Positions 1 to 9,030 of a stretch of DNA of 64,000 bases are shown in pieces. The translations under genes were made by a program, and so were the position numbers. Every line of letters begins with the position of its first letter. Within the stretch, counting starts at the first letter, position 1. This DNA comes from an uncultured Porphyromonadaceae bacterium. GTDB lineage: Bacteria > Bacteroidota > Bacteroidia > Bacteroidales > Muribaculaceae. The stretch is taken from positions 13,157 through 77,156 of the forward strand of contig CABUPJ010000008.1 of assembly GCA_902493335.1 (NCBI GenBank). Direction: 5' to 3'. Below the pieces are notes generated by a model. It made no database searches and had not been told where the DNA came from. It worked only from the letters and a program-made list of their open reading frames with translations.

Positions 1-761
1 TGACCGCTGACGATATTGTTGACCTTGCCCGAATAGACTTCATTATGGTAGCCGAGCCGCAGCGTCGCGCCCTTGAAACGCAGATCGAGGGTCACGAGAT
101 TGTCGAGTCTGAAATAATTGCCGGGCCACGCGCAGTGGACAAGACCGCTGCGGTTGCCGAGATATATCTCATAGTAGAGCTCGCCGTAGTCGGGCGAAAA
201 GAAGACGCCGGTAAGCGGCAGCGACGGCTGATAGCGGAGCGTCAGAGGCAGAGCGCCAAGTCTGAAATTATATACGGCCATCGCGCTTATGCCAACCGTC
301 CAGGCAGCTTTAGCCGTGACCGGATTGTTGCCGTTGCGGGCGAGGTAGAGCGCGCCGAGGTCGATGCCGGTATTGAAACCTCCCGACAAGGCGAGTCCGC
401 GGGGGAGGCGCGATGATTTCAGACGCCACAGAACGCCCCAGTCGACATTGAGGTCAAGGCCCCACATCGTTGCGTTGCGGGCCGGATTCTGATCGCGGTC
501 GACAGAGAGCCGTCCGCGCAACTGCATGATGGCGCCCGCGGGATTAAAGCGGGGAGCCTGCAGCCGCTCGTATGACATCGCAGCCGTCCACCCGTCGTAG
601 TTGAGCGGCGTGAGATAGGTGTCGGTCAGATGCGACGAGCCGACCTCGATGCTATAGGCTGAGGTGACAGGGCGCAGAATCTCTACAGCCGCACTGTCGT
701 TCTGCGCCACAGCGGCGGTTGCGGCTAACGACAGGACGATTGTATTGAAAAAACGTTTCAT
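1..761 (-). CDS. DUF3316-like exported protein, 3' end cut by the window
   Basis: The gene starts at an ATG at 761 and runs off the left edge; about 253 codons are visible without a stop. The protein opens with a signal peptide (MKRFFNTIVLSLAATAAVAQ) and continues with alternating hydrophobic and polar residues rich in Tyr, Gly and Leu, the pattern of outer-membrane beta strands. The early motif GSSHLTDTYLTPLNYDG is what I remember from Bacteroidota DUF3316 proteins, which often follow the topoisomerase IV A gene. The start codon shares one base with the topoisomerase stop (TGATG), so the two are probably translationally coupled. Function is unknown; an outer-membrane barrel is inference. The family name is from memory and moderately certain. 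Confidence 0.65.
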   Translation of the reverse strand, partial: MKRFFNTIVLSLAATAAVAQNDSAAVEILRPVTSAYSIEVGSSHLTDTYLTPLNYDGWTAAMSYERLQAPRFNPAGAIMQLRGRLSVDRDQNPARNATMWGLDLNVDWGVLWRLKSSRLPRGLALSGGFNTGIDLGALYLARNGNNPVTAKAAWTVGISAMAVYNFRLGALPLTLRYQPSLPLTGVFFSPDYGELYYEIYLGNRSGLVHCAWPGNYFRLDNLVTLDLRFKGATLRLGYHNEVYSGKVNNIVSG

Positions 762-3475
762 CAGAAAATGCGTTTCTGGCCCGTGATTTCGTCACGGAGC
801 TCATCGTCAGAAATATCGTCGTTTCCGACCGGTGTGGCGTCTGACTGATCGCTCTCGTCACCGTCGGCAATAATATCAGAGGTCTCGGGATTTTCATCAT
901 CATCGTCGTCGGCGATAAGCGGCTCGATTTCGGTCACGGTGTCAAGCGCATATGTCACAAGACGTTTACCTTTGGCCTTAAACGATTTGAGGCCGATAAA
1001 ATTCTCGGCGTCGACAATGAGCGGTTCGCGGAAGTCGTCGGGCGCGGCAAATCTGACCTCAAAGCGGGCGTGCAGCGTGTCGGAGAGCAGTATCAGCGAC
1101 GAGCGCTCGTTGTCGCCGATAAAGCGCTGCTTACGGGCCGACGGCTCGAACATGAAGCGCTTGATATATGGATAACCCTGGTCGGCGTCAAAGAGTATCG
1201 CCGTCCACACCTTTTTGGGGCGGAACTTCTCGATTCTCAGAATATTGTCATCGTAATGGTTGGTTGCCTCGAAGCCGGTTGTGTAGTACTCGCCGTTTTT
1301 CTGAATCACGAGCACAAGATCGTCGCCCATAAATTCGCCGAGGAGGCGTCCGCGGCCGTCGTAGTTGAGTCGCAGCACATCGGGGTCGAACCAGACCTCG
1401 CGGCCGCCGAGCGTCGAAGCGCCGTGCTCTTTGAGCGAGAAGCGATGCACCTCGTTCTTTGTCACGAGATTGCCCTGCGACTGCTTGCCCTTGATGGCCA
1501 GTTTGGCGAAGTCGATGTCAAACTGCAGAGTCTTGAGACGCAGCTTGGGCTTGAGCGTCACCTTGACGACCTCGGCCTCGCCGTTGGGATTGGCCGAGAA
1601 CCACATGACTTTCGAGCCGGGAAGCCCCTGCGTGAGATTATACTCTTTGTCGCGGGTGACACCCGTGACGGCAAAGCGCTTCATATAATAGATGCCGCCC
1701 GCGCCGTTGCGGTAGATGACGTTATAGATAGTGCGCGTGTCGTTGCGTTTGAAGACGTTGACATAAAGCACGTTCTTGCCGACAGAAATCTTGTCCTGCA
1801 CCCTGACGACCTTATAGCGGCCGTCTTTGTAAAAGATGATGATGTCGTCGAGCGACGAACAGTTGCAGATAAACTCGTCTTTCTTGAGGCCTGTGCCGAT
1901 AAAACCATCCTCACGGTTGATATAGAGACGTTCGTTGGCCTCGGCGACATTGGCGGCCTCGATGTTGTCGAAATTGCGTATGACGGTGCGTCGGGGATAT
2001 GCGTCGCCGTATTTGGCCTTGAGGCGCTTATACCAGTCAATCGTATACTCGACTATATGAGCGAGTCTGTCATTGATTTCAGCTATCTTGCGGTCGAGGT
2101 CGGCGATGCGGTCGTCGGCTTCGTCGGAACTGAATTTAAAGATGCGCTTCATCTTTATCTCGACAAGCCTGAGGATGTCGTCGTCGTTTATCTCACGGAC
2201 AAACGAGGGCTTATATTTTTCAAGACGGCTGTCGATATGCCTTACCGCCGACTCGATGTCGGGAGCCTGCTCATATTCTTTATCCTTATAGATGCGCTCC
2301 TCGATGAAAATCTTTTCGAGCGAGGCGAAGAGCCTTTGCTCCTGAAGTTCGCCGAGACGCACCTTCAGCTCTGCCTCGAGGATGTTGCGGGTCGAGTCGA
2401 CGCTGTAGCGCAGAAGGTCGTCGACACCGAGGAAACACGGTTTTTTGTCGTCGATTACACAGCAGTTGGGCGACACACTCACCTCGCAGTCGGTAAAAGC
2501 ATAGAGGGCGTCGATGGCTTTGTCACTCGACGTTCCCGGCTGAAGGTGGACGAGGATACAGGCTTTTTCGGCCGTATTGTCGTCGACTTTGCGTATTTTT
2601 ATCTTGTCTTTCTCGTAGGCTTTGAGTATCGAGTCGATAATAATGCCTGTCGTCTTGCCGTAAGGTATCTCGGTGACGGCGAGTGTGCGGTTGTCGACCT
2701 TCTCGATTTTGGCGCGAATCTTGACCGCACCGCCGCGGCGGCCTTCGTTATAGCGCGAGACATCTATGAAACCGCCCGTCGGGAAATCGGGGTAAAGCAC
2801 GAAGTCCTCACCGCTGAGATAAGCGACGGCGGCGTCGATGATTTCGTTGAAGTTATGAGGCAGAATCTTCGACGACAGGCCTACGGCGATACCCTCGGCA
2901 CCATGGGCTAGCAGCAACGGGAACTTGGCCGGCAACGTCACCGGCTCGTTCTTGCGGCCGTCGTAGCTCGGAGTCCATTCGGTGATTTTCGGGTTGTAGA
3001 GCGTTTCGAGAGCAAATTCAGAGAGACGCGCCTCGATATAACGCGAGGCTGCCGCCGAGGCTCCGGTGAGTATATTGCCCCAGTTGCCCTGCTTCTCGAT
3101 GAGAAAGTCTTTCTGACCGAGCTGCACGAGCGCGTCAGTGATCGACGCATCGCCGTGGGGATGATACTGCATCGCCGAACCGACGATATTGTTGACTTTG
3201 TTGAATCGGCCATCGTCGAGAGTCTTCATGGTGTGGAGTATACGGCGCTGCACGGGTTTGAGGCCGTCGGCGATGTGCGGCACGGCACGCTCGAGTATCA
3301 CATAAGAGGCATACTCGAGAAACCAGTTTCGGTACATGCCGCGGAGGTGGTATTTCACCATGTCTCCGTCGCGCGCGACCGACATCAGGCGCTCGTCGGC
3401 CTGAGACTCTTCGCCGGCGATATTTTCATTGTCGTTTTCCTCGTCGTTATATTGACTGTCGTTTGTATCTGTCAT
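761..3475 (-). CDS. parC: DNA topoisomerase IV subunit A (GyrA/ParC family)
   Basis: Breakage-reunion subunit of a type IIA topoisomerase, which decatenates and relaxes DNA with ParE in the cytoplasm. At 904 residues it has the usual size. The winged-helix domain contains GLKPVQRRIL near residue 72 and the catalytic tyrosine in AASRYIEARLSE, Tyr146. A tower and coiled-coil region follows around 380-520, then a C-terminal beta-pinwheel-like half. The last 60 residues are strongly acidic with runs of Asp and Glu, as is the extreme N-terminus. I call ParC rather than GyrA because the divergent Bacteroidota ParC starts with a similar acidic leader and lacks a clear GyrA box. parE is not in the window. 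The start lies inside a 15-base tandem repeat, and a six-codon upstream frame ends on it. Confidence 0.9.
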   Translation of the reverse strand: MTDTNDSQYNDEENDNENIAGEESQADERLMSVARDGDMVKYHLRGMYRNWFLEYASYVILERAVPHIADGLKPVQRRILHTMKTLDDGRFNKVNNIVGSAMQYHPHGDASITDALVQLGQKDFLIEKQGNWGNILTGASAAASRYIEARLSEFALETLYNPKITEWTPSYDGRKNEPVTLPAKFPLLLAHGAEGIAVGLSSKILPHNFNEIIDAAVAYLSGEDFVLYPDFPTGGFIDVSRYNEGRRGGAVKIRAKIEKVDNRTLAVTEIPYGKTTGIIIDSILKAYEKDKIKIRKVDDNTAEKACILVHLQPGTSSDKAIDALYAFTDCEVSVSPNCCVIDDKKPCFLGVDDLLRYSVDSTRNILEAELKVRLGELQEQRLFASLEKIFIEERIYKDKEYEQAPDIESAVRHIDSRLEKYKPSFVREINDDDILRLVEIKMKRIFKFSSDEADDRIADLDRKIAEINDRLAHIVEYTIDWYKRLKAKYGDAYPRRTVIRNFDNIEAANVAEANERLYINREDGFIGTGLKKDEFICNCSSLDDIIIFYKDGRYKVVRVQDKISVGKNVLYVNVFKRNDTRTIYNVIYRNGAGGIYYMKRFAVTGVTRDKEYNLTQGLPGSKVMWFSANPNGEAEVVKVTLKPKLRLKTLQFDIDFAKLAIKGKQSQGNLVTKNEVHRFSLKEHGASTLGGREVWFDPDVLRLNYDGRGRLLGEFMGDDLVLVIQKNGEYYTTGFEATNHYDDNILRIEKFRPKKVWTAILFDADQGYPYIKRFMFEPSARKQRFIGDNERSSLILLSDTLHARFEVRFAAPDDFREPLIVDAENFIGLKSFKAKGKRLVTYALDTVTEIEPLIADDDDDENPETSDIIADGDESDQSDATPVGNDDISDDELRDEITGQKRIF

Positions 3476-3497
3476 CTATGTATATCTGTCATCTATG
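3466..3497 (-). repeat. 15-base tandem repeat over the parC start with a six-codon upstream frame
   Basis: The 15-base unit tatctgtcatctatg occurs at 3466-3480 and again at 3483-3497, period 17. On the minus strand each copy carries an ATGACAGAT segment. The inner copy is the parC start at 3475. The outer ATG at 3492 opens the frame MTDIHR, whose TGA overlaps the parC ATG (ATGA). Confidence 0.75.
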
Positions 3498-3518
3498 GTA
3501 TAAGAAAGAGTGTTCCTA

Positions 3519-3551
3519 CAAATTTACAAAATTTTTCATTATTATCATCAA
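3519..3551 (-). promoter_or_regulatory. Predicted promoter of parC
   Basis: On the minus strand TTG, 22 bases and TAAATTTG fit the Bacteroidota sigma consensus (TTG, about 19-21 bases, TAnnTTTG), about 45 bases before the parC start. The spacer is slightly long. Confidence 0.5.
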
Positions 3552-3732
3552 CAAGTGTTATTTTTAGGTTGCAGATCGGGAATACGGGAGGTGCGAGGGG
3601 ACGTCTCACGCTGTTAATGAGGCATAAGGTCATTAGAATCATTAAGGTCGGCCTTTATTGTCCGGGTATTCAACTCCGCCGTAGTTTAGGGAGCTGTTGT
3701 TGACGCAACCGCATCATGCTGTATATACCAAA

Positions 3733-3778
3733 GGCTTCAATCCTTAAAACCAACGAATTGATTGTAAGGATTGAAGCC
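3733..3778. repeat. Perfect 13-base inverted repeat, possible terminator
   Basis: The arms ggcttcaatcctt (3733-3745) and aaggattgaagcc (3766-3778) are perfect complements around a 20-base loop. The repeat lies downstream of the minus-strand lipoprotein gene. No T-run follows on either strand, so it is a weak terminator candidate; a protein site or a relic of a mobile element is also possible. Confidence 0.55.
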
Positions 3779-3853
3779 CTCCATACTGCTGTCAGCACAC
3801 CCTAACGCGAATTTTCACCTATCTATAGGCTCGTTTGCAGCAAGAGAAAATAA

Positions 3854-4639
3854 TCATTTGCTATACATTTCTCTCAGTTGCTTGACTGTCACATATTCGG
3901 GACCCAAGTCATGAATGTACTTACCATTGTAAACTGCAATAGGAGAATCTTCTCCATAATAACCTGCTATAACATCTATTATATTCAAATCTCGTTCGAT
4001 ATCATTCGTATATACTTGGCGGTCCAATTCGGGTACGAAACCCTTGTCTGATACTTCAAAATAATAAATTTCGCGCAACTCAGCTTGACCAGGACCGTCA
4101 GAACCGATCCATCGGCTTGTGTACTCCCGACAAAGTACAATTTCTTTAGCTGTAAGTCTAATTGGAATAACATCATAATCAAATGCTGCCCAATCATTTA
4201 TATCAAAAGGATATACAGTATAAGATTTTGCGAATCTCTTTTCATTTCGTCCTGACTCTTCCACAAAAGTGCTCCAGGCTGAACTCAAATAGCCGTCATG
4301 CCGGTCGAAATAGCTTTTATTATTATCTTTCCAGAACTTACCATCACAGATGTTTATATAATCGAAATTTATCTCACTAATATAAACGCCACGACCATCA
4401 GGATAAACCCATTCAGGATGAATCTTAAACGGATCAACCCATTTGCCATTATCATCCTTCATAAATATTTCCGAAGATACATGCTTGTATGTTTTAGATA
4501 ATGTACCTGCGGCAAAAGCCTCGACCACTTTTTTATCGATTTTTTCCGAGAGGCACGGTACAAATAAATCTTCACCGTTGTCACAAGCGGCGCACAAAGC
4601 AACCACTGCCACAGTCAATATAAAATGCAACTTCTTCAT
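3854..4639 (-). CDS. Lipoprotein of unknown function
   Basis: A 261-residue protein with a lipoprotein signal peptide: MKKLHF, a hydrophobic stretch, then LCAAC with the lipidated Cys at residue 19. It is probably anchored in the outer membrane. The rest is rich in Tyr, Asp and Trp and matches no family I recognise. The gene is visibly more AT-rich than parC or aroE on either side and stands alone with its own promoter at 4705-4736, which suggests a later acquisition. The ATG at 4639 is chosen because the signal peptide begins there. Function cannot be assigned. Confidence 0.8.
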   Translation of the reverse strand: MKKLHFILTVAVVALCAACDNGEDLFVPCLSEKIDKKVVEAFAAGTLSKTYKHVSSEIFMKDDNGKWVDPFKIHPEWVYPDGRGVYISEINFDYINICDGKFWKDNNKSYFDRHDGYLSSAWSTFVEESGRNEKRFAKSYTVYPFDINDWAAFDYDVIPIRLTAKEIVLCREYTSRWIGSDGPGQAELREIYYFEVSDKGFVPELDRQVYTNDIERDLNIIDVIAGYYGEDSPIAVYNGKYIHDLGPEYVTVKQLREMYSK

Positions 4640-4704
4640 GGTTTTATAGCTTAAAGGGTTATAGCAATATTTCTACTTTTAAGGTTTAAGCGCATATCTT
4701 CGGA

Positions 4705-4736
4705 CAAATATAACACTACAGCCCCACATTAGCAAA
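4705..4736 (-). promoter_or_regulatory. Predicted promoter of the lipoprotein gene
   Basis: On the minus strand TTTG, exactly 20 bases and TATATTTG match the Bacteroidota housekeeping promoter. The -7 element ends about 65 bases before the ATG. Confidence 0.7.
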
Positions 4737-4828
4737 TTTTTTATCAATAAAACGCAAGAATCAATTAAAAGTACACAATCACGCCATAAATTAACCTTTT
4801 ATATTACCGAAAAATCAACATTTCTAAT

Positions 4829-4836
4829 TAACTTTG
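4829..4836 (+). promoter_or_regulatory. Predicted -7 element of the aroE operon
   Basis: TAACTTTG followed by C matches TAnnTTTG and lies 20 bases before the aroE ATG, so the leader would be very short. I see no clear -33 TTG. Confidence 0.5.
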
Positions 4837-4856
4837 CGGATAATAAACCAATTTCT

Positions 4857-5624
4857 ATGGACAAACATGTCGACAGACTCTATGGTCTCATCGGTTATCC
4901 GCTGGGGCATTCGTTTTCCCGCGATTTTTTCAACCGCAAGTTTGAAGCTGAAAATATCGACGCGGCATACGTCAACTTCGAGATTCCCGAAATCGAGCGT
5001 TTCACCGATATAATCAAAGATTATCCGTCGTTGCGCGGACTGAATGTCACCATCCCCTACAAAGAGCAGGTAATACACTATCTCGACGAACTCGACGACG
5101 ACGCCGCAAAAATCGGTGCGGTGAACGTCATCAAATTTATACGCAACGGCGAGAAGCTGACTCTCAAGGGCTATAACTCAGACGTCATCGGATTCAGAGA
5201 CTCGATAGAGCCGATATTGCCGCAGGGGCATAACCACCGTGCTCTCGTGCTCGGCACGGGCGGCGCGTCGCGGGCCGTCGTCCACGCCCTGTCACAGCTC
5301 GGCATCGAGTCGACCCTCGTCTCGCGTAGCAGCCGCTCAGGCGTCATCACCTACGCCGACCTGACGCCCGAGGTGATGGCCTCGCACCTGATTGTCGTCA
5401 ACACGACGCCGTTAGGCATGTATCCCCACGTCGACGAGTGCCCCGACATACCCTACGAGCTTCTGACACCGAATCATCTCTGCTACGACCTGCTCTACAA
5501 CCCCGACATCACGCTGTTCATGCGCAAGGCCCGGCAAAACGGCGCCCATGTCAAGAACGGCCTCGAGATGCTACTGCTGCAGGCTTTCGCAGCATGGAAC
5601 ATCTGGCAGAAACCTGTCTTCTGA
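4857..5624 (+). CDS. aroE: Shikimate dehydrogenase
   Basis: Cytoplasmic enzyme that reduces 3-dehydroshikimate to shikimate with NADPH in the chorismate pathway. The 255-residue protein has the substrate motif GYPLGHSFS (residues 13-21), NVTIPYKE with the catalytic Lys69, the second catalytic residue in YNSD (Asp109), and the Rossmann loop GTGGASRA (133-140). The length is slightly short of AroE from proteobacteria but normal for Bacteroidota. The ATG directly follows a short leader with a TAnnTTTG element. The transporter and comEC genes follow on the same strand with gaps of 20-30 bases, so they may be co-transcribed. Confidence 0.95.
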   Translation: MDKHVDRLYGLIGYPLGHSFSRDFFNRKFEAENIDAAYVNFEIPEIERFTDIIKDYPSLRGLNVTIPYKEQVIHYLDELDDDAAKIGAVNVIKFIRNGEKLTLKGYNSDVIGFRDSIEPILPQGHNHRALVLGTGGASRAVVHALSQLGIESTLVSRSSRSGVITYADLTPEVMASHLIVVNTTPLGMYPHVDECPDIPYELLTPNHLCYDLLYNPDITLFMRKARQNGAHVKNGLEMLLLQAFAAWNIWQKPVF

Positions 5625-5654
5625 AGTCGAACATCATTACCAATCATTTAATAT

Positions 5655-6599
5655 ATGACACAAGCAGCCAAACTGATCTACGTACTGATTATCGCGCTCA
5701 TCGTGTTCCCCTTCGACCACTGGGGACTGCCGACAATCACCGCCCCGGTAGCTCTGCTCGCCGGGTTGATTTTTGCTTTCATTTTCAAAAACCCCTACCC
5801 CAAATTCAATAAAAAGACTTCGAAATATCTGCTTCAGGCCTCAGTCGTGTGCCTCGGTTTCAAGATGAATATCGAGGAATCGCTCAAATCGGGCTCGGAG
5901 GGCATGATGTTTACCGTCGTCTCTGTCATCGGCGTGATGGCTCTCGGCGTAATGGTGGGCTACTGGCTCAGCCTCAACCGCAAGACATCATATCTCATCG
6001 CCTCGGGCACGGCAATCTGCGGCGGCAGCGCCATCGCAGCCGTCGGCCCGGTGCTCAAGGCCAACGAAAACGAGATGGCCGTGTCGCTAGGCGTCATCTT
6101 CATTCTCAACGCCATAGCGCTGTTTATCTTCCCGCCTATCGGCCATCTGCTCGACATGACCCAGCAGCAGTTCGGCACCTGGGCCGCCATCGCCATCCAT
6201 GACACATCGTCGGTTGTCGGCGCAGGTCTTGCCTACGGCCCCGAGGCCCTCGACATCGCTACGCTCATCAAGCTCACCCGCGCTCTATGGATTATACCGC
6301 TGGCCCTCGCCACAATGTTTATCTTCAGAGAGAAAGGCAACAAGATTTCGATACCCTGGTTTATCTTCCTCTTTATCCTCGCCATGGTCATCAACACCTA
6401 TGTCGCACTGCCTGAAGCTCTCACCGGAGTGCTTGTCTGGATTGCCATGCGCGGCATGGTCGTGACGCTCTTCCTCATCGGCGCGTCGCTCTCGCTGGCC
6501 ACCGTCAAGCAGGTGGGCGTCAAACCGCTGTTGCTCGCCGTCATCCTCTGGATTGCCATCGGTGTGAGCAGCCTTGCCGTGACGATGCTGACCATCTGA
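5655..6599 (+). CDS. YeiH family putative sulfate exporter (UPF0324)
   Basis: A 314-residue polytopic inner-membrane protein with about nine to ten hydrophobic segments. ASGTAICGGSAIAAVGP near residues 116-132 is the hallmark of the YeiH/UPF0324 family (Cons_hypoth698), and LQASVVCLGFKMN before it is also typical. Family members are annotated as putative sulfate exporters, but the substrate is poorly established, so it should be treated as tentative. The gene begins 30 bases after aroE and ends 21 bases before comEC. The link to aromatic biosynthesis or DNA uptake is probably only positional. Confidence 0.85.
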   Translation: MTQAAKLIYVLIIALIVFPFDHWGLPTITAPVALLAGLIFAFIFKNPYPKFNKKTSKYLLQASVVCLGFKMNIEESLKSGSEGMMFTVVSVIGVMALGVMVGYWLSLNRKTSYLIASGTAICGGSAIAAVGPVLKANENEMAVSLGVIFILNAIALFIFPPIGHLLDMTQQQFGTWAAIAIHDTSSVVGAGLAYGPEALDIATLIKLTRALWIIPLALATMFIFREKGNKISIPWFIFLFILAMVINTYVALPEALTGVLVWIAMRGMVVTLFLIGASLSLATVKQVGVKPLLLAVILWIAIGVSSLAVTMLTI

Positions 6600-6620
6600 A
6601 CCACGTAAGACGCGTAAACG

Positions 6621-8657
6621 GTGAAAGCGCCGTACTCATACATACCTGCCGTCCCTGTCGCCATAGGCTTCGGGGGCGGCATTCTTTGTGGCATGGAATG
6701 GAGCGGAATGTGGTGCGCCGCAATCTTCGCCATTGCGGCCATAACGCTGTTTGTCACCCGGCGACGCTATTTCTCATTCGTGCTGGCAGCGGCCGCACTC
6801 GGCACGGTCAGCGGCAACGCGGCAAAACCCGATGTTCCCGACAGCGATCTTATCGGCGAAAAACTCTATTTCACGGGCGAAGTCAGACAGACGCACCATT
6901 ATCAGAACTCCTGCCGCATCATCGCCGACGTCTCAGCCTACAGTCCCACGGGCAAAGACTTCAGACGACCGCCGTCCGACACAAGGGTCTCGATACTGAC
7001 ACCCGTCGACATCGACAGCATCGATGCCGGCGACGTCATCCTTTTCTACGGACGTCTCAGCGCCTCGGGCGACAGCGTCGATCTGCCATACGAGACCGAC
7101 TACTCGACATTCGACATCGTCGACGGCGTCAACGCCCGTGCGCGCATACAGCCCGACCATATCTCCGTCACAGAAAGAAGCCACGGCATAAAAGCCTTTC
7201 TGACGCAACTGCGTCGCGCAGCCGAAGATCTTATCTACAGCCTGCCCGTCAACAGCGAAACCGCATGGTTTCTGTCGGCCGTCATGCTCGGCGACGACTC
7301 GATGCTCGGCGATGACATCAAAGAATCGTTCAGAGCCACAGGCCTCGCCCATATTCTCGCACTGAGCGGTATGCACACAGGCATTATCGCACTGCTCGTC
7401 TCGGCCATATTCAGCCTGCTGAAGCTACTGAAACGCGGTGCGCGCTACCGCCATCTGGCCGTCATCGCCGCCGTCTGGCTTTTTGTCGCCGTGACCGGGG
7501 GCGCCGCCTCTGTCGTCAGAGCCGCGACAGTCATCACGATAATGCTTGCTGCCCGGATGCTGCAGCGCGACACATCGGCCTATAACTCGCTGGCGATAGC
7601 GGCTCTCGTCATACTAAGTGTCGCGCCGAGACAGATATATTCGCCTGGCTTCCAGCTGTCATTCGCAGCCGTCGCCTCAATACTCGTTTTCGCCCGGAGA
7701 CTCAACCCCGTAAACGAACGTCGACACCTCATCCATTCCGCCGCGTCACTTTTCACGGTGTCGGTATCAGCTGTCATCGGCACAGCCCTGCTGACGGCGT
7801 TTTATTTCCACCGCCTGCCGCTGCTGTTTCTCTTTCCGAATATCATAATGGCGGCGCTGCTGCCTGTGATTATCGGCATCGGCGCGATTATGGCGCTGAT
7901 GACCGCCGTCGGACTGACACCGATTTTTCTCGGGCATGTATGCGACGCGATATACGACTCAGGATTATGGGTGACCGAACGATTCGCAGCCTTTGACAAC
8001 GTCGAAGCCGACGGTATATTTCTCACTGCCGTCTTTGTCATATGCGCCTATACCGCGCTTTGCGGAGCCGCGTTTGCCTTTGTCAGACGACGGCATCTGA
8101 CGGCCGCTCTGCTGACGGCAGCCATAGCCGCATGCGCCGCATCGTGCTCTGTGACAAGAGACATGCCTGTTGCCGAACTATATGTCACACGCCATTATCT
8201 GCACACTGAAATAATACTGCGCCACGGCGACAACTGCCTTATGCTGTCGACATCAAAGCCCGAAGACACGGAGCAGATCAGGCGCAGGGCCGAAGTCAGG
8301 TACACCGATTTTCTCGCCCACCGCCGCTGTCGCGGAGGCATAAATGCCGTCAACGGAGATTTCAACAACGGACCATTCAGACTCATCGGCGACCGCCTCA
8401 TCGCCGGAAAGCACTCTATAACCGTAGCTTCAGGAAAGTCACCGAAGCCAATCACCACCAAGACAGACTATCTGCTTATGTGCCGCGGCTACAGACATGA
8501 TTTCAGACAGCTGCTGTCAGCCACACAGCCTGACACGGTGCTGCTTTCGGCAGATTTGCCCAAAGGGCGACTGAAATCATATGCCGGAGTATGCGACTCT
8601 CTGGGAATACCGGTCCGCGACATCGCCCGCGAGCGATTCTCAATCATGCTTGAGTGA
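6621..8657 (+). CDS. comEC: ComEC/Rec2 family DNA-uptake channel-like protein
   Basis: A 678-residue inner-membrane protein with an N-terminal soluble DUF4131-like region (about 60-190), then the Competence membrane domain with HILALSGMHTG (residues 244-254) and several transmembrane segments to about residue 500. Known relatives pass single-stranded DNA across the inner membrane. The C-terminal part (about 515-678) sits where a metallo-beta-lactamase-like domain occurs in Bacillus ComEC, but I find no HxHxDH motif, so that domain is absent or degenerate. The GTG at 6621 is used because the hydrophobic N-terminus is lost from the next ATG at 6693. The 3' end overlaps the convergent folK by 14 bases. 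No other competence gene is nearby. Confidence 0.85.
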   Translation: MKAPYSYIPAVPVAIGFGGGILCGMEWSGMWCAAIFAIAAITLFVTRRRYFSFVLAAAALGTVSGNAAKPDVPDSDLIGEKLYFTGEVRQTHHYQNSCRIIADVSAYSPTGKDFRRPPSDTRVSILTPVDIDSIDAGDVILFYGRLSASGDSVDLPYETDYSTFDIVDGVNARARIQPDHISVTERSHGIKAFLTQLRRAAEDLIYSLPVNSETAWFLSAVMLGDDSMLGDDIKESFRATGLAHILALSGMHTGIIALLVSAIFSLLKLLKRGARYRHLAVIAAVWLFVAVTGGAASVVRAATVITIMLAARMLQRDTSAYNSLAIAALVILSVAPRQIYSPGFQLSFAAVASILVFARRLNPVNERRHLIHSAASLFTVSVSAVIGTALLTAFYFHRLPLLFLFPNIIMAALLPVIIGIGAIMALMTAVGLTPIFLGHVCDAIYDSGLWVTERFAAFDNVEADGIFLTAVFVICAYTALCGAAFAFVRRRHLTAALLTAAIAACAASCSVTRDMPVAELYVTRHYLHTEIILRHGDNCLMLSTSKPEDTEQIRRRAEVRYTDFLAHRRCRGGINAVNGDFNNGPFRLIGDRLIAGKHSITVASGKSPKPITTKTDYLLMCRGYRHDFRQLLSATQPDTVLLSADLPKGRLKSYAGVCDSLGIPVRDIARERFSIMLE

Positions 8658-9030
8658 CCGCAATTCTGGCGTAGCCCTCTTTGAAATAAGGCTTTTCATA
8701 CTGACGACGGTCGACGACCGCGCCGTTCCATATTATTATATCGATGTCGAGCGGCATTGACGATGACGTCGATGCGGCAGTGCGCCCTGCGTCGCGCTCG
8801 AGTTTTTTAGCCACCGCCCTGAGACTGTCGAGAGCAAGCCCGACATCAACGACGGCCACAAGATTTATATACGGAGCGTCGACACCGTTGTCGGCCTCAG
8901 TCTCATACAGGCCGCTCGACACCCTGACCACACCTCCGCGGCTGACAGCGCCGAGCGCAGCGGCCACGACAGACCGACGGTCGGCGACATTCGAGCCTAT
9001 GCATATCACAGCACTGTTGTGGTCACTCAC
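8644..9030 (-). CDS. folK: HPPK: 2-amino-4-hydroxy-6-hydroxymethyldihydropteridine diphosphokinase
   Basis: Transfers pyrophosphate from ATP to 6-hydroxymethyl-dihydropterin in folate synthesis. The 128-residue protein begins with the typical strand AVICIGSN, has the SSGLYET segment, and keeps the metal-binding motif PLDIDIIIWNG with Asp95 and Asp97. It is shorter than E. coli FolK (about 158 residues), mostly at the C-terminus. The start overlaps the stop of the upstream phosphoesterase gene by four bases (ATGA), so the two are translationally coupled. Its end overlaps convergent comEC. Confidence 0.85.
   Translation of the reverse strand: MSDHNSAVICIGSNVADRRSVVAAALGAVSRGGVVRVSSGLYETEADNGVDAPYINLVAVVDVGLALDSLRAVAKKLERDAGRTAASTSSSMPLDIDIIIWNGAVVDRRQYEKPYFKEGYARIAVTQA

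Larger units (their letters stand above)
3476..3853. other. Intergenic region between parC and a lipoprotein gene
   Basis: It holds the parC promoter, the tandem repeat next to the start and a long inverted repeat at 3733-3778. I see no convincing gene in the middle part (about 3560-3720). The open frame that crosses it on the plus strand is mostly antisense to parC. Confidence 0.6.

Noticed and set aside
1070..2911. Long open frame of 613 codons on the plus strand
   Set aside because: It is antisense to parC, whose product has clear motifs and the catalytic Tyr; the frame arises from codon bias and encodes nothing recognisable.
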